Positions 51,052 through 60,857 of a DNA stretch of 64,000 nt are shown in pieces. The notes beneath the pieces are model-generated. The model saw nothing but the letters and a program-made list of their open reading frames with translations, was not told where the DNA came from and did not search any database. Position numbers and translations under genes: made by a program. Source of the DNA: CAWGGS01 sp963822095 (lineage in GTDB: Bacteria; Desulfobacterota; Desulfobulbia; Desulfobulbales; Desulfocapsaceae); contig CAWGGS010000049.1 in assembly GCA_963822095.1 (NCBI GenBank), forward strand, positions 37,829 to 101,828, given 5' to 3'. Within the stretch, counting starts at the first letter, position 1, and each line of letters starts with the position of its first letter.

Positions 51052-52854
51052 TCAACCACCAATCCCGCGAAGTTCCCTGTCCACCTTCTGTTTCCGCTCA
51101 AGCAGCAACGCAAGCTCTTCTTGGGCGTAATCTCCTTGAATATCACCGATTTTTTTTAATATTTCCTCAGATTGTCGTTTTAATTTTTCAATTCTCAACC
51201 ACTCGATCACCTCAACGAGTTCTTCCTCCAGGTCTGCGCCATCCTGACCATCAGGAACAAATGACGAGGCATTAAGGAGTATTTCCATCACAAAATCATG
51301 TTCCGGTCCTTTGGGAAGTTCCGTCAACAGCTCTTCCGGCTGCACGTCATTTTGCTTTTGCAAAAGGACCTTGAGTTGTAGAAAAAGGATCTCACCAATG
51401 CCACCGGCCAGAAACTCCCTGATGCCGGCTGCTTCCAATTTCGCCAGTTCAGACGGATGCATGACCATAAATCCTGTCAGGCGCTTCTGGACTGCTGTCA
51501 GCATCGAATGGGCTTTGCTCTGGATGACAGGGGCAGTCGGTCGGACCTTTTCTTTTTCGCCCGACAGCGCAGAGGCTATCTCATCAGCTGAGATACCGAG
51601 TTTTTCCCCAAAATGAGAGATCATAATCGATCGCTGCAGAGACGACCCTGCTCCCCGAATTATCGGAAGCAACTCTTCGACAATCCGGCTCTTTCCGGAA
51701 AGGGTAAGACCATGTTCCTTTATAAAATGCGCCAGGATGAATTCGGCCAACGGTTCTGCCCGCTCAAGCAGCTTGTCCAACTCCTGCAGACCCATCTGCC
51801 TTATAAAGGTGTCAGGATCATGCCCCGGCGGCAACAGCGCTACTGTGCCTTCCATCCGTTCAGACAGAAAAAGAGGGACAGCCCGAACAGCAGCTTTGAG
51901 TCCGGCAGCATCCCCGTCGAACAGCAATGTTGCGGTATCGGCTATATTTTTCAGGATACGAATCTGTTTGCCGGTAAGAGCCGTGCCCAAGGGCGCCACA
52001 ACGTTTTCGCATCCGCCTGCCACCATGGAAATCATATCGAAATTCCCCTCGACCAGAATCACCCGGCGCTGCTTGCGGATTGCCTCCTTCTGTTGAAAAA
52101 GCCCCAGAAGCAACCTGCTTTTGTCGAACACCGGACTCTCCGGAGAATTCATATACTTCGGTTGCCCTTCGCCAATAATGCGTCCGCCAAAACCCGCCAC
52201 CTTACCGTCGGTTTCAAAAATCGGAAAGAGAATACGATCACGAAAGCGGTCATAGACACCTCCCCTCTCCTTTTTAACCACCAGGCCGGCCGCTTCAGCA
52301 GCTCCTCTTTCCCCGTCACGCAACTGCCTTGCAAGAAAATCCCATCCGGCTATCTCCACCGAAGGGGCATAACCGATCATAAATTTCTCTTGAGTGTCGG
52401 GAGAAATGCCTCGTTGTTGCAGATATTCCCTGGCTGACGCGGCCTCATGGGCCTCCTGAAGATACCTGCGAAATATGGATGCCGCCCTTTCATTAACCCG
52501 GTAAATGTGCCGACGGAGTTCTTTTCGCCTCTGCTCCTCGGCCGAGACGGGTCTTTCAGGGAGCTGGATCTGATAGCGACGGGCCAATTCCTTTAATGCC
52601 CCGGAAAAATCCAGATTGTAGTACTTCATCATGAAGGTAAAGACATCGCCGGACTCTCCGCAACCGAAACAGTAAAAAAACTGCTGCCCGGAGTGGACAG
52701 AGAACGATGGCGTCTTTTCGCCATGAAAAGGACAGAGACCGAGATAGCGTACGCCGCTTCGTTTCAGGTCGACGCATTCACCAATAATCTGTACGATATC
52801 AGCGCGTTCTTTAACCTCCGCGGAAATGCCTTCCCACGGTTGAGAGTCTACCAT
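51052..52854 (-). CDS. dnaG: DNA primase
   Basis: It makes RNA primers for replication. The 600 residues comprise a zinc-binding domain (Cys41, His44, Cys62, Cys65; CPFHGEKTPSFSV and YCFGCGESGD), the TOPRIM core (VILVEGNFDMISMVAGG, LLFDGDAAGLKAAVRAV) and a helical C-terminal DnaB-interacting domain. The ribosome-binding site is weak. It lies about 180 bases upstream of rpoD in the classical macromolecular-synthesis order. Confidence 0.96.
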   Translation of the reverse strand: MVDSQPWEGISAEVKERADIVQIIGECVDLKRSGVRYLGLCPFHGEKTPSFSVHSGQQFFYCFGCGESGDVFTFMMKYYNLDFSGALKELARRYQIQLPERPVSAEEQRRKELRRHIYRVNERAASIFRRYLQEAHEAASAREYLQQRGISPDTQEKFMIGYAPSVEIAGWDFLARQLRDGERGAAEAAGLVVKKERGGVYDRFRDRILFPIFETDGKVAGFGGRIIGEGQPKYMNSPESPVFDKSRLLLGLFQQKEAIRKQRRVILVEGNFDMISMVAGGCENVVAPLGTALTGKQIRILKNIADTATLLFDGDAAGLKAAVRAVPLFLSERMEGTVALLPPGHDPDTFIRQMGLQELDKLLERAEPLAEFILAHFIKEHGLTLSGKSRIVEELLPIIRGAGSSLQRSIMISHFGEKLGISADEIASALSGEKEKVRPTAPVIQSKAHSMLTAVQKRLTGFMVMHPSELAKLEAAGIREFLAGGIGEILFLQLKVLLQKQNDVQPEELLTELPKGPEHDFVMEILLNASSFVPDGQDGADLEEELVEVIEWLRIEKLKRQSEEILKKIGDIQGDYAQEELALLLERKQKVDRELRGIGG

Positions 52855-52995
52855 TTACGATAACCAATAAAAAGGAGGATGTATCTTTTACCCAAAAACA
52901 CTATAATAAGCCCGGAGCGACTCTGCCAGAGATTAAATCATTTAATTATTTTATTATCCAAACAACCTCGAAAATCTCCGGCACAAAGGTAAATA

Positions 52996-53718
52996 ATGGA
53001 AGATTTAAGCGCAATTCTGAGTCTGGAGGTCAAAAAAGAAATAGCCGATCGATATTTCAGGTTTAGAAAAATCATTGAAGAGGACACTCTTTCCTACAGA
53101 CAACAGATCATTACCCTGGCTTTAAGCCTCGAAAACAGCATTGGTATCGACTTCGTCTGCATCTACAGTCTTTTGAGAGACGATGATCTGATCAGTACTT
53201 TTTTCGACATCACAGGTCTGTCCGAGCGATTTTTCTTCGAATGTGAAATCAACACCTCCCAGGAAATGAGAAGAAAGATCCTGGCCGGCAGAAAGATTCA
53301 TGGCCTGACGAAAAAATCGCGCTTCGTGAACCTGTTTTTCGATACCTATACGAATCTTCTCGATCACATAGATAACTACAGAGCCGAATTTGAGGCCCTC
53401 AAAGATGACTACGAGACGATCTGCGAACAGATCAACATCTTCTATCGAAACAATGATATCAGCAGTATCTTGCAATTCTTACGAGGCCTTGACCTCTCCG
53501 TTGAACATGACATCGACTATTCGGGCGCTAACGACGGGATGAACAATTTTTGCAACCTCGATGACAAGTTGCGCCTGTATCCACCGAACTCGGTCGAGGA
53601 CCTTATCCCGCGTATCTCCGCTGTTCCTCCGCTGAAAAAAACCCGCCCACAGTTGAAAAAACTTATCCAGACCGCATGGTCGAGGCAAAGCGGACTCGAT
53701 CTCCGCCATATCCAATAA
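52996..53718 (+). CDS. Protein of unknown function
   Basis: A 240-residue soluble helical protein with no recognised domain. It is rich in Phe, Tyr and acidic residues, with segments KKEIADRYFRFRKIIEEDTL, GLSERFFFECEINTSQEMRR and LDHIDNYRAEFEALKDDYETI. There is no signal peptide or membrane helix. AAAGG lies just before the ATG. It is divergent from dnaG and upstream of htpX, with 160 bases to the latter. Coding is supported by composition and length only. Confidence 0.7.
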   Translation: MEDLSAILSLEVKKEIADRYFRFRKIIEEDTLSYRQQIITLALSLENSIGIDFVCIYSLLRDDDLISTFFDITGLSERFFFECEINTSQEMRRKILAGRKIHGLTKKSRFVNLFFDTYTNLLDHIDNYRAEFEALKDDYETICEQINIFYRNNDISSILQFLRGLDLSVEHDIDYSGANDGMNNFCNLDDKLRLYPPNSVEDLIPRISAVPPLKKTRPQLKKLIQTAWSRQSGLDLRHIQ

Positions 53719-53878
53719 GCCCCGCCGATCATTCTTGACAAGCCCGGCAGCATTCTTACAATATTACTGCAACACGCGAACAGACCCACCCAGATCGAGA
53801 GGAAGCACAGGCTTTCGACCAAAGCCTTGCTGGTCAAAAAGGGCAAAACAGGCAGAAAACCAACACTGTTGAGACAGT

Positions 53879-54724
53879 ATGACAAGCATGATAAAAACCG
53901 GGATTTTGATGGCCGGCCTTACGGCTCTTCTTATGCTCGCCGGACAAGCCTTGGGCGGACACGGAGGCATGATAATCGCCTTGGTGCTGGCCGTTGCAAT
54001 GAACTTTTCGGCCTACTGGTTCAGTGATAAAATGGCACTGTCCATGGCTGGAGCCAAAGAAATATCGCCCCAGGAAGCTCCCCATCTCCATGAGATCGTA
54101 AGCTCTCTTGCATCTCGTGCCGGTCTGCCCAAGCCTCGGGTCTGTCTCATACAACAGGACACGCCCAATGCCTTCGCCACCGGCCGCAATCCTCAACATG
54201 CCGCGGTGGCGGTGACCACGGGTCTCATTCACATCCTGAACCACGATGAGCTGGCCGGCGTCATCTCCCACGAACTCGGTCATATCAAAAATCATGACAT
54301 TCTGATCAGCTCGATTGCCGCGACCATGGCAGGCGCCATCAGCTCTCTTGCCACCATCGCCAAATGGTCAATGCTTTTCGGGGGATTGCGCTCCGATGAT
54401 GATGACTCCGGAGGGCTGATCGGGGCCTTGGCCATGATGTTTCTTGCCCCCTTGGCTGCAATGTTGATCCAGATGGCCATCTCTAGAAGCCGGGAATTCC
54501 AGGCCGATGCAACCGGGGCGGCCATCTGCGGCAATCCCGGCTCTCTGGCAGGAGCCCTGCAAAAACTGGAAAGCGCCAACAGACATCAACCAATGAATAT
54601 CAATCCCGCAACCGCCCAGATGTACATCGTCAATCCATTGACAGGGAACCGAATCATGAATCTTTTTTCGACCCACCCGCCCATTCAGGAGCGGATTAAC
54701 AGGCTGCTGGCCGCCGGTCGATAG
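53879..54724 (+). CDS. htpX: Membrane zinc metalloprotease HtpX
   Basis: An inner-membrane quality-control protease of family M48. The 281 residues have two N-terminal helices, the zinc motif HELGH (131-135), the later Glu in SREFQADATGAAIC, and two more hydrophobic segments between. The C-terminal STHPPIQERINRL is a family signature. It starts MTSMIKTGILMAGL. The UbiB-family kinase follows after 14 bases. Confidence 0.94.
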   Translation: MTSMIKTGILMAGLTALLMLAGQALGGHGGMIIALVLAVAMNFSAYWFSDKMALSMAGAKEISPQEAPHLHEIVSSLASRAGLPKPRVCLIQQDTPNAFATGRNPQHAAVAVTTGLIHILNHDELAGVISHELGHIKNHDILISSIAATMAGAISSLATIAKWSMLFGGLRSDDDDSGGLIGALAMMFLAPLAAMLIQMAISRSREFQADATGAAICGNPGSLAGALQKLESANRHQPMNINPATAQMYIVNPLTGNRIMNLFSTHPPIQERINRLLAAGR

Positions 54725-54738
54725 GGGGCACCCTGCCC

Positions 54739-56433
54739 ATGAAGATCACCTCCATCAAACGAACCATCAGGAACACAAAACGACTCGCCGAAATCATCAA
54801 GGTTCTGACCAAATTCGGGTTCCGCCAGGTGATTATCGATACAGGGCTCTCCCGTCTGCTGGATTTCAGGAAAGAAGAAGGTGCCGACGACCAGATACGG
54901 GAATCCGGGAAAATCCCCAGGCCAGTGCGGATACGTATGGTACTCGAAGAACTCGGCCCGACCTTCATTAAACTGGGTCAGATACTGTCAACCCGACCCG
55001 ATTTAATTCCTCCCGAATGGGCGGAAGAATTCAAAAAACTCCAGGACAGGTGCTCCCAAGTCCCCTTTGAAGACATTCACAAGGTACTGCTTGACGATTT
55101 TCCAGGTCGTCTCGATCTCCTCTTCTCCTCCATAAACGAACAGGCGATGGCCTCGGCCTCCATGGCCCAGGTCCATCAGGCACAACTGATCGGCGGGCAG
55201 GAGGTGGTCATTAAGGTTCTCAAGCCTGGAAATCGTCAGCTTGTCGAAGAGGATATGGCCCTGCTCGAAAGTCTGGCTCAATTTGTCGAACAGTATTTTT
55301 CCAATCTCGGCTACAGTCCGGTTTCCGTCACCAAAGAGTTCTCCCGGGAGATTCTTAAAGAGGTCAATTTCGTTTATGAGGGACAGGCCACCGACAGGCT
55401 GCGCCGCTATTTTGAAGATGACGCAGACATCTGTTTCCCCAAGGTCTATTGGGAGGCAACGACCAGAAATATCCTGACCCTGGAAGAGATTAAAGGCCGA
55501 ATGCTCTCCACCATCAACCCGGAGGAACTCTCCGCCGCCACCCGTAGGGCGATAGTTGCCCACGGAACCAATGCGGTATTCAAGCAATGCCTGCAATTCG
55601 GCTACTTCCATGCCGACCCCCACCCCGGAAACATCCTGTTGCTTCCCGACAATACACTCTGTTTCATTGATTGCGGCATGACCGGTCAACTCGACAAGAA
55701 GACAGGGGATCAATTGATAGATCTGGTGGCAGGAGTCATCAAGGGAGATATCGACCGTCTCTGCCGGGTGGTCATTGAGCTGACGGATGCCAACCCAAGT
55801 ATTGTGGCCAAACGTGATTTCCGTCTGGAACTGCAGCATCTGGCTAGCCAGGTCCAGGAAACCGAACTCCAAAAACTGGACATTGCAACCCTGTTGTCGG
55901 ATTTTTTCGGCCTCCTGCAGCGCTACCACATCAAATGCCCGAGCGATCTTCTCCTGCTTACCAAGGCGCTTACCATAATTGAGGGTGTGGCCGAACGTTT
56001 CGACCCAACCTTTGATTTCCTCTCCCATGTCGAGCCGCAGATCCAGGATATCGTCACCCGCCGTTACGGCATAAAGGCCTTGAAGAACCGGGCCTTAAAA
56101 TCACTGCTTGGATATCTACAACTCATCGAGGATGCCCCGGGGGACCTGCAGAACTTCCTCGATTACATTCGCCACAGCCGTTTTACCCTCAATCTGGAGC
56201 TGCGACGAATCGAACACCTGGCTGACCAGATCGGCCTCTCCAGTCGGATGATGGGTATGTCCATGATAATTTCGGCCCTGATTGTCGGCTCCTCGATCCT
56301 GATTCTTGCAGATCGCATTACCCACAAACCAGGAATTCTGGGCACTATTGGGATTATTGGGTTGATTCTATCAGGAATGTATTCGGTCGGCTTCGTGGCC
56401 TCCTTCCTGCTTCCCAAAAAGCGGAAAAAATAA
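54739..56433 (+). CDS. ubiB: ABC1/UbiB-family atypical kinase
   Basis: A 564-residue membrane-anchored protein-kinase-like ATPase that assists quinone biosynthesis in characterised relatives. It shows the KxGQ motif (FIKLGQILSTRPDLIPPEW), the Ala-rich loop MASASMAQVHQAQL, VIKVLKPG, the catalytic YFHADPHPGNILLL and FIDCGMTG, and two C-terminal transmembrane helices. It is coupled to htpX. The organism probably uses menaquinone, so the exact client is uncertain. Confidence 0.9.
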   Translation: MKITSIKRTIRNTKRLAEIIKVLTKFGFRQVIIDTGLSRLLDFRKEEGADDQIRESGKIPRPVRIRMVLEELGPTFIKLGQILSTRPDLIPPEWAEEFKKLQDRCSQVPFEDIHKVLLDDFPGRLDLLFSSINEQAMASASMAQVHQAQLIGGQEVVIKVLKPGNRQLVEEDMALLESLAQFVEQYFSNLGYSPVSVTKEFSREILKEVNFVYEGQATDRLRRYFEDDADICFPKVYWEATTRNILTLEEIKGRMLSTINPEELSAATRRAIVAHGTNAVFKQCLQFGYFHADPHPGNILLLPDNTLCFIDCGMTGQLDKKTGDQLIDLVAGVIKGDIDRLCRVVIELTDANPSIVAKRDFRLELQHLASQVQETELQKLDIATLLSDFFGLLQRYHIKCPSDLLLLTKALTIIEGVAERFDPTFDFLSHVEPQIQDIVTRRYGIKALKNRALKSLLGYLQLIEDAPGDLQNFLDYIRHSRFTLNLELRRIEHLADQIGLSSRMMGMSMIISALIVGSSILILADRITHKPGILGTIGIIGLILSGMYSVGFVASFLLPKKRKK

Positions 56434-56528
56434 AGGATTCGAAAAACCCTCAAAACTCCAGAGCAATGCAGCAATTCAACAGGTTACGACGGTGAACCGT
56501 CGTCATACATAAAAGGCATCCGGAAAAA

Positions 56529-57221
56529 TCAGCGGGCATCGAACAACCGGCAAATATCTATGAATACCTTTGCTTCCAGGCTGGCCGTCCCGACGAACAA
56601 TCCGCAAATCCCCCCAAGCTCCAAATACCGCCCGGCATTATCTCTATCCACCGCACCACCATAAACAACGGATTCTGCGGGACCCGTCCTCACGATAGTA
56701 TCCGCCGCTGCCGCAACCTCTGCAGGCGATGCAGGAATGCGAAAATTCAAGGCATCGACAGGAGAGTAGGCAACAATCATTTTTGTGCAGTCGCAATCCT
56801 GCAGTGCCCTGAACTGCCGGAGCTCGTCAGGTTTATCGACACAGAGGATGGGCAGGAGATCGGCATCCACCGTCTCGTAAACTTTGTTGATCATATCTTG
56901 GGTGGTTTCGTGAAAATATCGTCTGCGTTCCGAATGCCCGACAATGACATAGTCGACCAGTCCGCGAACCATGTCGGCGGCAACGGCCCCGGTATAGGCC
57001 CCCTTGGGAAAGGGAGAGATATCCTGGGCGGCAAGAAAAACGTTTTGCAAATCCAATTTCTTGAGATACTCTGCCAGACTTTCGAGAACAACAAATGGCG
57101 GGGCGATAATCACCGACAGGCCATCTCGCGGCGTGTACAGTGCAGCAAACGCATCAAACCAGGATTTAGCATCCGCCAGTGATTTATAACATTTCCAGTT
57201 TCCGATCAAAAACCGCTGCAT
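56529..57221 (-). CDS. Triosephosphate isomerase-like protein lacking the catalytic Glu
   Basis: A 230-residue TIM-barrel protein. It keeps NWK (lysine near 10), HSERR with the electrophilic His, and the phosphate-binding VVYGGAV and LFVGTASLEAKVF loops. The motif that normally reads AYEPVWAIGTG is AYSPVDALNFRIP: the catalytic Glu is Ser and the flexible loop 6 differs. It may be inactive, have another activity, or use a different base. It is last in the run from the HD gene through metG. The symbol tpiA is withheld for this reason. Confidence 0.8.
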   Translation of the reverse strand: MQRFLIGNWKCYKSLADAKSWFDAFAALYTPRDGLSVIIAPPFVVLESLAEYLKKLDLQNVFLAAQDISPFPKGAYTGAVAADMVRGLVDYVIVGHSERRRYFHETTQDMINKVYETVDADLLPILCVDKPDELRQFRALQDCDCTKMIVAYSPVDALNFRIPASPAEVAAAADTIVRTGPAESVVYGGAVDRDNAGRYLELGGICGLFVGTASLEAKVFIDICRLFDAR

Positions 57222-57242
57222 CCCATTCCTCCCAAACGATTC

Positions 57243-57557
57243 TCAGCCACCCCTTTTGTTCCCGTCTCTCCCGACAAGTCCGGCTCTGGCCTCAGCTTCC
57301 GACAAGGAACCGATCCTGCATCTTTTTTCTCTCGACTGCAGACCACCTACTATCGTAATCTCTTTCTTGGGGATCTTGAAAAAGCCCGCCAGGAAGGCGA
57401 TGACCTCTTTGTTGGCTTTGCCCTCGACGGGTGGTGCACTAATGGCAAGCTTCAACGACTCACCGTACATACCGGCAAAGCCGGTTCGCGATGCCCCTGG
57501 CTGGACATGGAGGCGCAACCGTAGAGAACCGTCTTTTTGGGTTGTAAGATACGGCAT
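57243..57557 (-). CDS. DUF167/YggU-family protein
   Basis: A 104-residue small alpha-beta protein with the family pattern LRLHVQPGASRTGFAG, LKLAISAPPVEGKANKEVIAFLA and ITIVGGLQSREKRCRI. The function is unknown. Together with the yggT and DivIVA-type genes it forms a conserved cell-envelope or division neighbourhood. It ends about 20 bases before the TIM-like gene. Confidence 0.88.
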   Translation of the reverse strand: MPYLTTQKDGSLRLRLHVQPGASRTGFAGMYGESLKLAISAPPVEGKANKEVIAFLAGFFKIPKKEITIVGGLQSREKRCRIGSLSEAEARAGLVGRDGNKRGG

Positions 57558-57576
57558 GGATCACACGGGTGAGAGG

Positions 57577-58500
57577 CTACAGGTTGTCGCCCTTTTCGGC
57601 TTCTCCGGCCTCCATCGCGACACTTTCCTCTTCGGAAGGGATGGAATCGAGAAGATCCAGGTCCATGTCGAGTTTTGCAAGCTCCTCATGGTTGACCATC
57701 CCATCATCGGAGATTACGACACTTTGGAAAAGGTCGGAAAAATCCTCTTCATCCTCATTGTCGTCATCAAAAATATTCAGATTTTCAAGACAGATGGTCA
57801 GTACAGTCCGCAGATCTTCGCGGACCTGGTTCCGCTTCATCCGCAAGCGCTCAATCTCTTTTGGGTACCTGGCCAGTTCCTGAAAGGTTTCCTCACGAAG
57901 TTTATCGGCCTCGGCCTGTGCCTTCTCAAGGATCTCGGCAGCCTCGTCTTCACTGCCTTTTTTCATTTCCCGGGAAAACTTCTGGGCTGCGAGTATGGTC
58001 TCTTTGAAATCGACCTCCGTTTTTTCCTGCTCCGCCCACCGCTTTTCCACATCTGCCACACGTTCTGCAAGAGCCTCTTTTTCCTTTTTCGCGGCTGTAC
58101 TCAGTTCTTTTTCCGCCTCTATTTGCTCTCTTACCTCCGCGATTTCCGTTTCCTTAACCTCCATCTCCTTCTCTAGCTCAGAAATCCGTTCTTTCAATTC
58201 CCCGATTTCCTTATCCAGCTCTGAATTACGTTCAGTTGCCTGGGCAAGGTCCTCCTCCAACCGGGTATTTTTATCCTCCAGGGTTGCACCCTCTCTCTCA
58301 AGGGATGCATTCCGTTCGACGTGCTCCTGTATTTCCTCGGCAAGATTCTCGATTTCTTCAGTCTGCTGTCGCCCCTGTTCGAAAAGCTCAAAGAACTCTT
58401 CCGCAACCATTTCCAGATAAGCTTTAACCTCAAGCGCGTCATATCCTCTGAATTTAACGATAAATTCTTGGTCCTTAATCGCCTGCGGAGTGATGGCCAT
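57577..58500 (-). CDS. DivIVA-domain coiled-coil protein
   Basis: A 307-residue cytoplasmic protein. The N-terminus (ITPQAIKDQEFIVKFRGYDALEVKAYLE) is the DivIVA membrane-curvature-binding segment, followed by a long coiled coil (about 30-200). A C-terminal acidic part follows (LNIFDDDNEDEEDFSDLF). DivIVA proteins recruit partners to poles and septa. It sits between yggT and the DUF167 gene, as in many bacteria. Confidence 0.88.
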   Translation of the reverse strand: MAITPQAIKDQEFIVKFRGYDALEVKAYLEMVAEEFFELFEQGRQQTEEIENLAEEIQEHVERNASLEREGATLEDKNTRLEEDLAQATERNSELDKEIGELKERISELEKEMEVKETEIAEVREQIEAEKELSTAAKKEKEALAERVADVEKRWAEQEKTEVDFKETILAAQKFSREMKKGSEDEAAEILEKAQAEADKLREETFQELARYPKEIERLRMKRNQVREDLRTVLTICLENLNIFDDDNEDEEDFSDLFQSVVISDDGMVNHEELAKLDMDLDLLDSIPSEEESVAMEAGEAEKGDNL

Positions 58501-58583
58501 ATTGGATCTCCATTGAATGCAAAAGTTTAAAATTTCAACATACTTCCTTTCCGATCAGAAAGAACTCGAGCCCGCAATCCTTA

Positions 58584-58886
58584 TCACCTGACGATATTTC
58601 CCAGAATATACTCTAAAAGATTCTGCAGAAAAATAACACCTATGATGGCAATGACAGGGGAAAAATCCATTCCTCCAAAATTGATAGGCAAAACACGTCT
58701 GATACGACTTAATACCGGTTCCGTCACATCATAGAGGAAACGGACAACTGGATTATAGGGATCGGGACTGACCCATGAAATCACGGCTCTCCCGATAATA
58801 ATATACATGTAGGCAGTGAGAAGATAGTGAACTAACTGGGCTACCTGAAGGATAAACCATACAAAGAAATTACTCGATCCCAACAT
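58584..58886 (-). CDS. yggT: YggT-family membrane protein
   Basis: A 100-residue protein with two hydrophobic segments joined by SWVSPDPYNPVVRFLYDVTEPVLSR (positions about 38-62), the YggT signature that follows the first helix. It is a homologue of factors linked to osmotic stress and division-site organisation. It follows metG by 21 bases. Confidence 0.9.
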   Translation of the reverse strand: MLGSSNFFVWFILQVAQLVHYLLTAYMYIIIGRAVISWVSPDPYNPVVRFLYDVTEPVLSRIRRVLPINFGGMDFSPVIAIIGVIFLQNLLEYILGNIVR

Positions 58887-58907
58887 CGTTTGCTCCTTGT
58901 TCTTTTT

Positions 58908-60857
58908 TTAAGAGACCTTGGACCCGTTTTCAACCCTCTCACCGACGGTGGAAAGGACCAAACGCTGCTTGCCATCCACTTGCATCCTGGCGGCAAGAAG
59001 CATGCCCTGGGACATCACACCCATCAGTTTAGCCGGTTTCAAATTGACGACCATCAGGACCTGACGACCAACCATCTCTTCGGGGGTGTAAAACTCGGCA
59101 ATCCCGGCCACGACGGTTCGTTCCTCCGGGACCAGGACCGTGAGCTTCAACAGCTTTTCGGAATTCTTGATTCTCTCGGCAGCCACCACCTCGGCAACCC
59201 GTAAATCCACGGCCTGAAACTGCTCAATGGTGATCACCCCTTCCGTTGCCCCGTCTCCGTTTCTCTTTTGTTCTTTCTTTTTCGATTTCCCCAGCGGTGT
59301 GTCTTTGGGGCTCTCCGTTTTTTTCACATCTACCCGGGGAAAGAGCGCATCGATCTTTTTGAGTTTGATCCCCACCGGAAACAACCCCCAGGCGCCGCCC
59401 CTCTCCAGAGAGGAAATCAGCTCATCATCCTCTGTCAACCCCAGACCTTGGGCCATCTTCTTGCAAGTCCCCGGCATCACGGGCGACAGCACCAAGGTGA
59501 GCTGGCGCAGACATTCCACAAGATTGAAAAGCACCGTATGAAGACGGGTTGTTTGAGCAGGATCCGCCGCCAGGACCCAGGGCTCGTTTTTTACAATATA
59601 TTTATTGGCAAAGCTGACAAGGTCCCAGATCGATTGCAGACCGATGTGAAACTGAAAATTGGCAAAGGTCTCCCTATAGCGGGAGAGCATCACCTTTGAG
59701 GCCAATTTCATCTCCTCATCAAGCGGTTCCGAATCCTTGCCCGGCTGCGGGACCACCCCATCGGTATATTTTATCAGCATTGCCGTAGTCCGGCTGTACA
59801 GGTTGCCGAGGTCATTTGCCAGGTCCGAGTTATTCCTGGCCACCACCGCCTCATGCCCAAAGCTTGCATCAAGGCCGAAAGACATCTCCCGCAAGGTAAA
59901 GTACCGCAAGGTGTCGAGCCCGTATTCTTCCACCAATTCATGCGGCCTTACCACGTTACCTATACTCTTGGACATCTTGGTCTCGTCGATATTCCAGTAG
60001 CCATGGACGTGGAGTCGGGTAAACGGGGTGAGCCCGATGGCCATCAGCATGGTCGGCCAGTAGATGGCATGGGGTTTAAGGATATCTTTGGCAATAAGAT
60101 GCTCGGCCGCCGACCAATACTTATTGAAATCGGGCCCGTCAGGATATCCGATCCCGGTCAGATAGTTGATCAACGCATCGAACCAGACATAGGTCACAAA
60201 GTTCTCGTCAAACGGCAGTCCTATACCCCACGTAAGCCTTGATGTCGGCCTGGAGATACAGAGATCTTCCAAAGGTTCCTGGAGAAAGGACAGAACCTCG
60301 TTCTTATATCTCCGGGGGGTGATAAACTCCGGATGAAGCGTAATATGATCTATCAGACGCTGCTGATACTTGGACATCCGAAAGAAATAATTCTGCTCGG
60401 TAATGCTCTTGGGCGGAACCTGATGATCGGGGCAGTTACCGTCCACCAACTCCTTTTCAGTCAAAAACCGCTCGCAGCCTTTACAGTACAGGCCGGAATA
60501 CTCATCAAAGTAGATATCCCCCTGATCGTAGACGTATTGCAAAATGTCCCGTACCGTTTTTACATGGCGATCTTCCGTCGTCCTGATAAAGGTATCCGGC
60601 TGAATATTTAAAAGAGGCCAGGTTGCTTGAAACTTGGCACTGATACGATCCGCATACTCTTTTGGTTCGATACCCTCTTTCCCGGCCGCCTCGGCGATCT
60701 TGTCTCCGTGTTCGTCGGTCCCGGTCTGAAAACGGACATCTCCACCCTCAAGTCTGCGAAAGCGACTGTAGGTATCGGCCACAATGGTCGTATAGGCATG
60801 TCCGAGATGCGGCTCGGCATTAACATAGTAAATCGGTGTCGTTATATAAGTGGTCAT
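58908..60857 (-). CDS. metG: Methionine--tRNA ligase
   Basis: It charges tRNA-Met. The 649 residues show the HIGH-like EPHLGHAYT, a zinc knuckle (CKGCERFLTEKELVDGNCPDH in two parts), ETKMSKSIGNVV, and a C-terminal EMAP-like tRNA-binding domain (IEQFQAVDLRVAEVVAAERI, LMGVMSQGMLLAA) as in dimeric enzymes. The start overlaps the stop of the ricT-like gene by 4 bases. Confidence 0.97.
   Translation of the reverse strand: MTTYITTPIYYVNAEPHLGHAYTTIVADTYSRFRRLEGGDVRFQTGTDEHGDKIAEAAGKEGIEPKEYADRISAKFQATWPLLNIQPDTFIRTTEDRHVKTVRDILQYVYDQGDIYFDEYSGLYCKGCERFLTEKELVDGNCPDHQVPPKSITEQNYFFRMSKYQQRLIDHITLHPEFITPRRYKNEVLSFLQEPLEDLCISRPTSRLTWGIGLPFDENFVTYVWFDALINYLTGIGYPDGPDFNKYWSAAEHLIAKDILKPHAIYWPTMLMAIGLTPFTRLHVHGYWNIDETKMSKSIGNVVRPHELVEEYGLDTLRYFTLREMSFGLDASFGHEAVVARNNSDLANDLGNLYSRTTAMLIKYTDGVVPQPGKDSEPLDEEMKLASKVMLSRYRETFANFQFHIGLQSIWDLVSFANKYIVKNEPWVLAADPAQTTRLHTVLFNLVECLRQLTLVLSPVMPGTCKKMAQGLGLTEDDELISSLERGGAWGLFPVGIKLKKIDALFPRVDVKKTESPKDTPLGKSKKKEQKRNGDGATEGVITIEQFQAVDLRVAEVVAAERIKNSEKLLKLTVLVPEERTVVAGIAEFYTPEEMVGRQVLMVVNLKPAKLMGVMSQGMLLAARMQVDGKQRLVLSTVGERVENGSKVS

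Noticed and set aside
51613..52437. A 274-codon plus-strand frame opposite dnaG
   Set aside because: It is a shadow of the primase gene; its composition is protein-unlike, rich in His, Arg and Pro.
53517..53885. A 122-codon minus-strand frame between the unknown gene and htpX
   Set aside because: It overlaps the end of a better plus-strand gene and shows no domain or ribosome-binding site.
55003..56028. A 341-codon minus-strand frame opposite ubiB
   Set aside because: The plus-strand ABC1 kinase has all its motifs; the antisense frame has no recognisable domain or ribosome-binding site.
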